From NCBI GenBank assembly GCA_936432065.2, contig OW386287.2, positions 73,031,804 through 73,095,803 on the forward strand: a DNA stretch of 64,000 nucleotides. Direction: 5' to 3'. Below are positions 59,456 through 64,000 of the stretch, one piece after another. Origin of the DNA: Rutpela maculata (Eukaryota; Arthropoda; Insecta; Coleoptera; Cerambycidae). Made by a program: the position numbers and the translations under genes. Position 1 is the stretch's first letter. The number at the start of each line of letters is the position of its first letter. Under the pieces are notes generated by a model. The model was not told where the DNA came from, did no database searches, and saw nothing but the letters and a program-made list of their open reading frames with translations.

Positions 59456-60021
59456 CAGGGTTGGAAAAAAAACAGTTTTTTTTCATTTTAAACAAAAAAA
59501 CAGTTTTTTTTGTTTTGAACAGTTTTTTTTGTTTAAAACAGGTTTTTTTAAGTTTTAAATGGTATGTTTAAAACATGTTTAAAACAGGTTTAAAACGTTT
59601 AAGACTATATTCAACTAAAATTAAATGGTGTCAGGCACACTATGTCTGCTACTACTAGTTGATGTTAGATGGCGCTCTTAAACGGATTTGACAGCGCTCT
59701 GCAAATAAAATGCTCAGTTTAGCGCACGTGACCACTATATCGGAATTATTTATCGGAATGGACCATCATCGGCACTTTTCTTGCTTTTCCACAAACTCCA
59801 AATACATTTATTTAAAACATCGCACTGTGTTTTAAACTATGTTTTAAAAATTGTTTAAAACATAGTATTTTGTATTAAATATGTTTTAAACATTTGTTTG
59901 AAACACAGTGCGATGTTTAAAACATTTTGTTTTAAACATGCCAACCCTGGTGAATCTTTCGGGATCACACAAAGTAATGCCATTATGTATCTAGATATAA
60001 GTTCTTTAATCGGAGGTGGAA
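58769..60021. repeat. Inverted repeat pair enclosing the hAT MITE
   Basis: CTCCGATTAAAGAACTTATA plus TCTAGATACATA at 58769-58800 is matched by the exact complement at 59990-60021, with weaker similarity extending outward. About 1.19 kb lies between. Confidence 0.6.
59456..59949. mobile_element. Non-autonomous hAT-like MITE with GTTTAAAAC repeats
   Basis: It begins CAGGGTTGG and ends CCAACCCTG, with perfect 8-bp duplications GTGAATCT at 59448-59455 and 59950-59957. Both ends are filled with TTTAAAACA / TGTTTTAAA repeats, and a hairpin (AAACATCGCACTGTGTTT and its complement) lies at 59815-59925. No transposase frame is present. Confidence 0.85.
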
Positions 60022-61716
60022 TATAAGATAAGTTTAGTGACATTTTAGTGATGTTTCTGAATATGCCTTATCTCCAATCAGGATTTCAAATAGCAGTTAA
60101 AAAATTTACTTGTCAAACCCCATTTTAATTCAAAAGAATTGTTTGAGGATATATTTTAATATGAATATATATTTTTGTAAAATGTTTGAAAATGTATACG
60201 TACGTATCTGTATTACATGTTTGTATTATACAATACTTATTATTATTGCTTCAGTCTTGTCTACAAGAATTTGTATTCTTCTGTAAAATAAAGTATGGGT
60301 CTTTCCAATAAATTTCGAAAATCGCAAACAAAGAAAAAGAATTCATTCTGAGAGAGCTATTAGATCACCGTCTGACATTATTTTTGTAAAAAATTAATTC
60401 ATTATATTTCTGCCGAATCGAAACTTTTAAAAATATACACATATACAGTGTGTCCACGGATGGAGTGTGGAAGAGGAAAATTTTTAATTCTTGATTTTAC
60501 GAAAAAAAAGTAATTCTTGATGAAAAAGTCTGCTTCACCCCTTAATCAGCTCTACAGGGTTAGTAAAAAAATCTTGATTTGACTCCAGATTCCTTACTAT
60601 TACTGTAACTTCCTGATAACATACAGGTCCCATTTTCGAAAAAAAATCACCCCCCCTTTGCCCAAACAATCGTTTAAAAAGTGCAAGTTTTATTCGACTG
60701 AAAGTTGCCTATCTGTACGTAATAAAGTTTCGGTATCAGGAATATTTCTATTCGAGAATTTTTCATTATAACGTCTCATAGCTATAGTCTCATTACGGAA
60801 ACATTATCTCAAAATCCAAATTACGTCTGTTAATTCAGAGAACGTGTAGTCAACCATGTTTAAATGTTTAATTAAAACGAAATATTGCAAAAGAAACTGC
60901 AACAAAGTCAATACATTACCATAAATTAAAATAAATGTCACTTGATTATAATAAAGTTGACTGTGTTGACAAAGATCAAAGTAATATTTTAAAGCATTCT
61001 TTGTCTAAAGGATTTCTTGACAAAAATATTATAAATGCACGTTGATGCGTAAACATAAATGACTTGAGAATGGCTAAGTTTGTCGAAATGCAATAATTTA
61101 ATTATAATGATATTAAAATTATTTTTTATAAACATTTTTAGAAATATGTAAGAAATAAAAATGTTAAAGGTAAAATACTGACAGCCACCTTCTTAAACAG
61201 ATGAGATGGTTTGACTGATACTATGTAAACTGGCGTTTAGACGGGCTAAATCTAGATTTAGAGTATGAGTTTTATAAGGCGGTCGGGAGATATTGCAGAG
61301 AAACTGATATATATTATCCCACTCTAAAGGGTTATAACTCCCTTATTATCTATTTTCGAAGATAATTTTATATAAAAGAGTATCTTTATTTTGTACTGTT
61401 AGCCTCTGAAGTATCGATAGACAATTTGAGACCACCGTGAATATATGATCAGATCATATGCCAAAAATCTCAAGCCACATTACTGTTTGTTCTGGATTGT
61501 TAGAAAAATAAACTCCAACCAATATGGCAATTCATGAATTATTTTGGTGTGCAAAATATTAGCTTAAATAATGTTTAGAATAACCGTATAAATTACAGTT
61601 TCGAATCTCGACCTACGTTAAAAAATAGTATATAGGGTGCCCGCGCGAGCGTTAGAATCTCATTTTGGAGTTCATAAAAAAGTTCAAAAATAAAAGTTAT
61701 AGAAAATCATATGTAT
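60022..61716. other. Spacer, nothing firmly recognised
   Basis: TACAGTGTGTCCACGGATGG at about 60446 looks like one end of a mariner-type element, but no partner was found. Confidence 0.35.
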
Positions 61717-62060
61717 AGAGAATATTATTTAGGTATTATGCAAATCACAACTTACACACTTTTTTATTTATTATGAAAATACCTACTTTCTGTATATTGT
61801 TGCCCTAATCTGGGCACGCTAATATACTAGTTAGGTAAATACTTTAAAACACTCATTATTAATTCAATACTTCGTCAGTATTAGCTAGAAGAGTAGTTGT
61901 TTTGATTGGTTCTCCAATAATGAGTGTTTTAAAGTATTTACCTAACTAGTATATTAGCGTGCCCAGATTAGGGCAACAATATACAGAAAGTATGTATTTT
62001 CATAATAAATAAAAAAGTGTGTAAGTTGTGATTTGCATAATACCTAAATAATATTCTCTA
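61717..62060. mobile_element. Family-Z palindromic MITE, most complete copy
   Basis: AGAGAATATTATTTAGGTAT at the left is complemented by ATACCTAAATAATATTCTCT at the right. The arms also pair through CAAATCACAACTTACACAC, GGGCACGCTAATATACTAGT and TAGGTAAATACTTTAAAAC, with a short unpaired centre (AATACTTCGTCAGTATTAGC). Confidence 0.75.
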
Positions 62061-62185
62061 AACATGATAAAAGCAAATAAATAAAAAATAATTAATTGTA
62101 AAAAATCATATGTACTTTCCAAAAATCATTTCAGAAAATCAATCGCATTTCTTAGATATAAACTTTACTTTGGTTTTTTTAATGG

Positions 62186-62545
62186 AACACCATCTGAAAG
62201 GCCATAAAAAAAACTTTTTGGCGATATATAAAACGTAGTATTTATCTTAAAAAAATTGTGTTTAATTTACTATAAATTTACAATTTGTCAAATTAGCTCT
62301 GGAAAACAAAAGTATATAATTTAAAGAAAACATTACGTTAATTCTGTCAAGATATTTGTTGGTAACTAATTTCACTTTATTTTAAATGAAATGGAGAATT
62401 TAAATGATTGATATATATTTTTCGGACTACCATGACTTAATGGTAAAAAAATATAAAATTTAATATTATAGTTTTTAACAAAAATACTATGTATTTTATA
62501 TACCTATCATTAAAAAGCTTTTTTTGTGGCCTTTCAGATGGTGTA
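62186..62545. mobile_element. Short inverted-repeat element, cut by a mariner-like MITE
   Basis: CACCATCTGAAAGGCCATAA (62188) is complemented by TGTGGCCTTTCAGATGGTG (62524-62543). No target duplication was identified. Confidence 0.5.
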
Positions 62546-62551
62546 AGAATA

Positions 62552-63303
62552 CAGTGTGTTCCGGGATAGATGTAACAAGAGGTGTAATGGACCAAAAATT
62601 TTGGAATTTTGGAATAGTATTTGGAGATTGAGTCCTGCTTGTTGTAAAACTAAAGTATACTAAAAATGACTTGAGTTGGTGTTTTATAAACAAAGTTGTA
62701 AAAATCACCACTAATAAAGTACCTTTATTTTTCAAAATATGAAAAAATTCCACTAAGAAAAGTTATTTAGAATGCAATTTTATACTTCTATACCAGGAAT
62801 ATAAAATTATTTTTTTTAAACTTCCCATTTTTTGCAAATTAAGAATTGAATTCATATTTAAAGTTGCATAGGAGCAAATGTTAATCATCCACTGCTTTTC
62901 TCATAGCCTACTTTTAGCTTCCACATAACTTTAAATATTATTCCACAAAAAATAATTTCTATGCAGGTTGAATTGAATGGTTTAAAATAAAATACTAATT
63001 TATTGAAAAAATGGGAAGTTTCAAAAAAATAATTTTATATTCCTGAAATTTGGTATAGAGGTATAAAATTGCATTCTAAACTTTTCTTAGTGGAATTTTT
63101 TCATATTTTGAAAAATAAAGGTACTTTATTAGTGGTGATTTTTACAACTTTGCTTATAAAACACCCTGTAGAACACCAAATCAAGTCATTTTTGGTATAC
63201 TTTAGTTTTACAACAAGCAGGACTCAATCCCCAAATACCATTCCAAAATTCCAAAATTTTTGGTCCATTACACCTCTTGTTACATCTATCCTGGGACACA
63301 CTG
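62552..63303. mobile_element. Tc1/mariner-like foldback MITE, 752 bp
   Basis: It begins CAGTGTGTTCCGGGATAGAT and ends ATCTATCCTGGGACACACTG, flanked by TA on both sides (62550-62551, 63304-63305). Arms of about 280 bp pair (GTAATGGACCAAAAATTTTG, AATCACCACTAATAAAGTAC), with a 175-bp centre. No transposase is present. Confidence 0.75.
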
Positions 63304-64000
63304 TATACGGAGGGTCCATAAAAAAACCCTCCAAACTCCAAAAATAACGAAGTTGACTGAAGTAACGTTCGCGCGACCACCCTGTCTGTTAGTGGGTGCG
63401 GTACGCCGCATAAATGGGGAGAATACTACGCTGCAACTCCACGGTTGGTCTCTATACCAAAGAGATTCATTTTCGATCAGTACGCGTCAACATGTTCCCT
63501 TAGGAAGCAAGATGGCAGCCATTTAAAAAAAAATTTTTTTTAGTTAGAATCGCTCATATTGGCACAAAACATACGTTTGGAGTATGATTTCTTTTTAAAT
63601 TATATCTGGCGAATACGAATATGTTGTCTATTTTCCACTAGGAAGCAATATGGCCGCTATATTTTGATGCACTGTACAATTTAAAAAAATATATATATTT
63701 TCTAATTTGGGTCCGGTGTTCGGCTGTTTTTTGCATCCTGATGAACGCAAATATGAATTAATTTTTCTCATAGGAAGCTACAGAAAACTACTAATTGCTT
63801 TATTTAAATTAGTTAAATATTGTATGTACCTATCATAATTGAAAACGTTTTCTTATTTCCGTACTTCGATTATATATACTAGCAGCAACTCCACGAGATG
63901 TCAAAATGTCAAACTAATGAAATTGTACGTAAATGACAGAACTAAGACGCCACGAAAGCACATTATTCAATAAATACAATTTTTCCTTTTCAAATTGGGT
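63304..64000. other. Spacer with satellite-like motif
   Basis: TAGGAAGCAAGATGGCAGCC (63501) and TAGGAAGCAATATGGCCGCT (63640) repeat at about 140-bp spacing, reminiscent of the ATGGCGGCC units in the foldbacks. No gene was found. Confidence 0.35.

Noticed and set aside
39073..64000. Third exon of the host gene
   Set aside because: I scanned the spacers for a phase-0 acceptor followed by a convincing frame and found none I could defend.

Overview
The window is eukaryotic nuclear DNA, almost certainly from an insect (or another arthropod) with a large, AT-rich, repeat-dense genome. The evidence is non-LTR retrotransposons, hAT elements with 8-bp target duplications, a gypsy/errantivirus-like env remnant, a 5S-rRNA-derived SINE, long TA microsatellites, and a candidate split host gene with GT-AG introns. 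There are no bacterial operons, ribosome-binding sites or CRISPR arrays. Most open frames are shadows in AT-rich DNA.

Layout. 1-389: C-terminus of a transposon-type gene. 1.4-4.3 kb: ACTTCCACATCC-family repeats and a 1.5-kb palindrome. 4.65-6.55 kb: a transposon with long inverted ends holding a decayed gene of the same family as 1-389. 7.6-12.3 kb: a run of palindromic (foldback) elements. 12.7-13.7 kb: Jockey-like reverse transcriptase (RT) remnant. 13.7-15.7 kb: 2-kb foldback with satellite-like internal repeats, inserted in a SINE. 16.5-17.0 kb: (TA)n. 18.6-20.2 kb: env remnant, ACTTCC copies, hAT MITE. 20.3-22.7 kb: a broken non-LTR element split by a 5S-derived SINE. 23.0-24.0 kb: two hAT MITEs. 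25.7-30.8 kb: foldbacks. 31.1-35.3 kb: a young two-ORF non-LTR element whose ORF2 is broken by a single stop codon. 36.36-39.07 kb: start of a probable host gene (two exons; the rest not found). 39.2-55.6 kb: nested foldback elements, several carrying gene remnants. 56.5-58.2 kb: tandem ACTTCC copies. 59-64 kb: hAT, mariner-like and other MITEs.

The main theme is that long-inverted-repeat elements are not just structural repeats. Four copies of one gene family (1-389, 5110-6206, 40136-40960, 47318-47810) share a conserved C-terminal block and a Cys-rich tail. Two also show VFDG and GEDTDLLVL-type acidic motifs that suggest a FEN1/PIN-like nuclease. Three of the four sit between the arms of foldback elements. 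Other foldbacks carry remnants of at least two further protein families: an NDGNT/RRFF-type fragment or zinc-binding N-terminus, and an FHQDI/MERRYQG-type fragment. I infer that these foldbacks are internally deleted transposons whose autonomous versions encode poorly described proteins.

Nesting can be read directly. In the palindrome at 51.7-55.5 kb one arm holds a Helitron-like element and a MITE, while the other arm keeps both exact pre-insertion sites. Boundaries of hAT, SINE and mariner-like elements are supported by target duplications. All family names come from motif recognition by eye; no database search was run.
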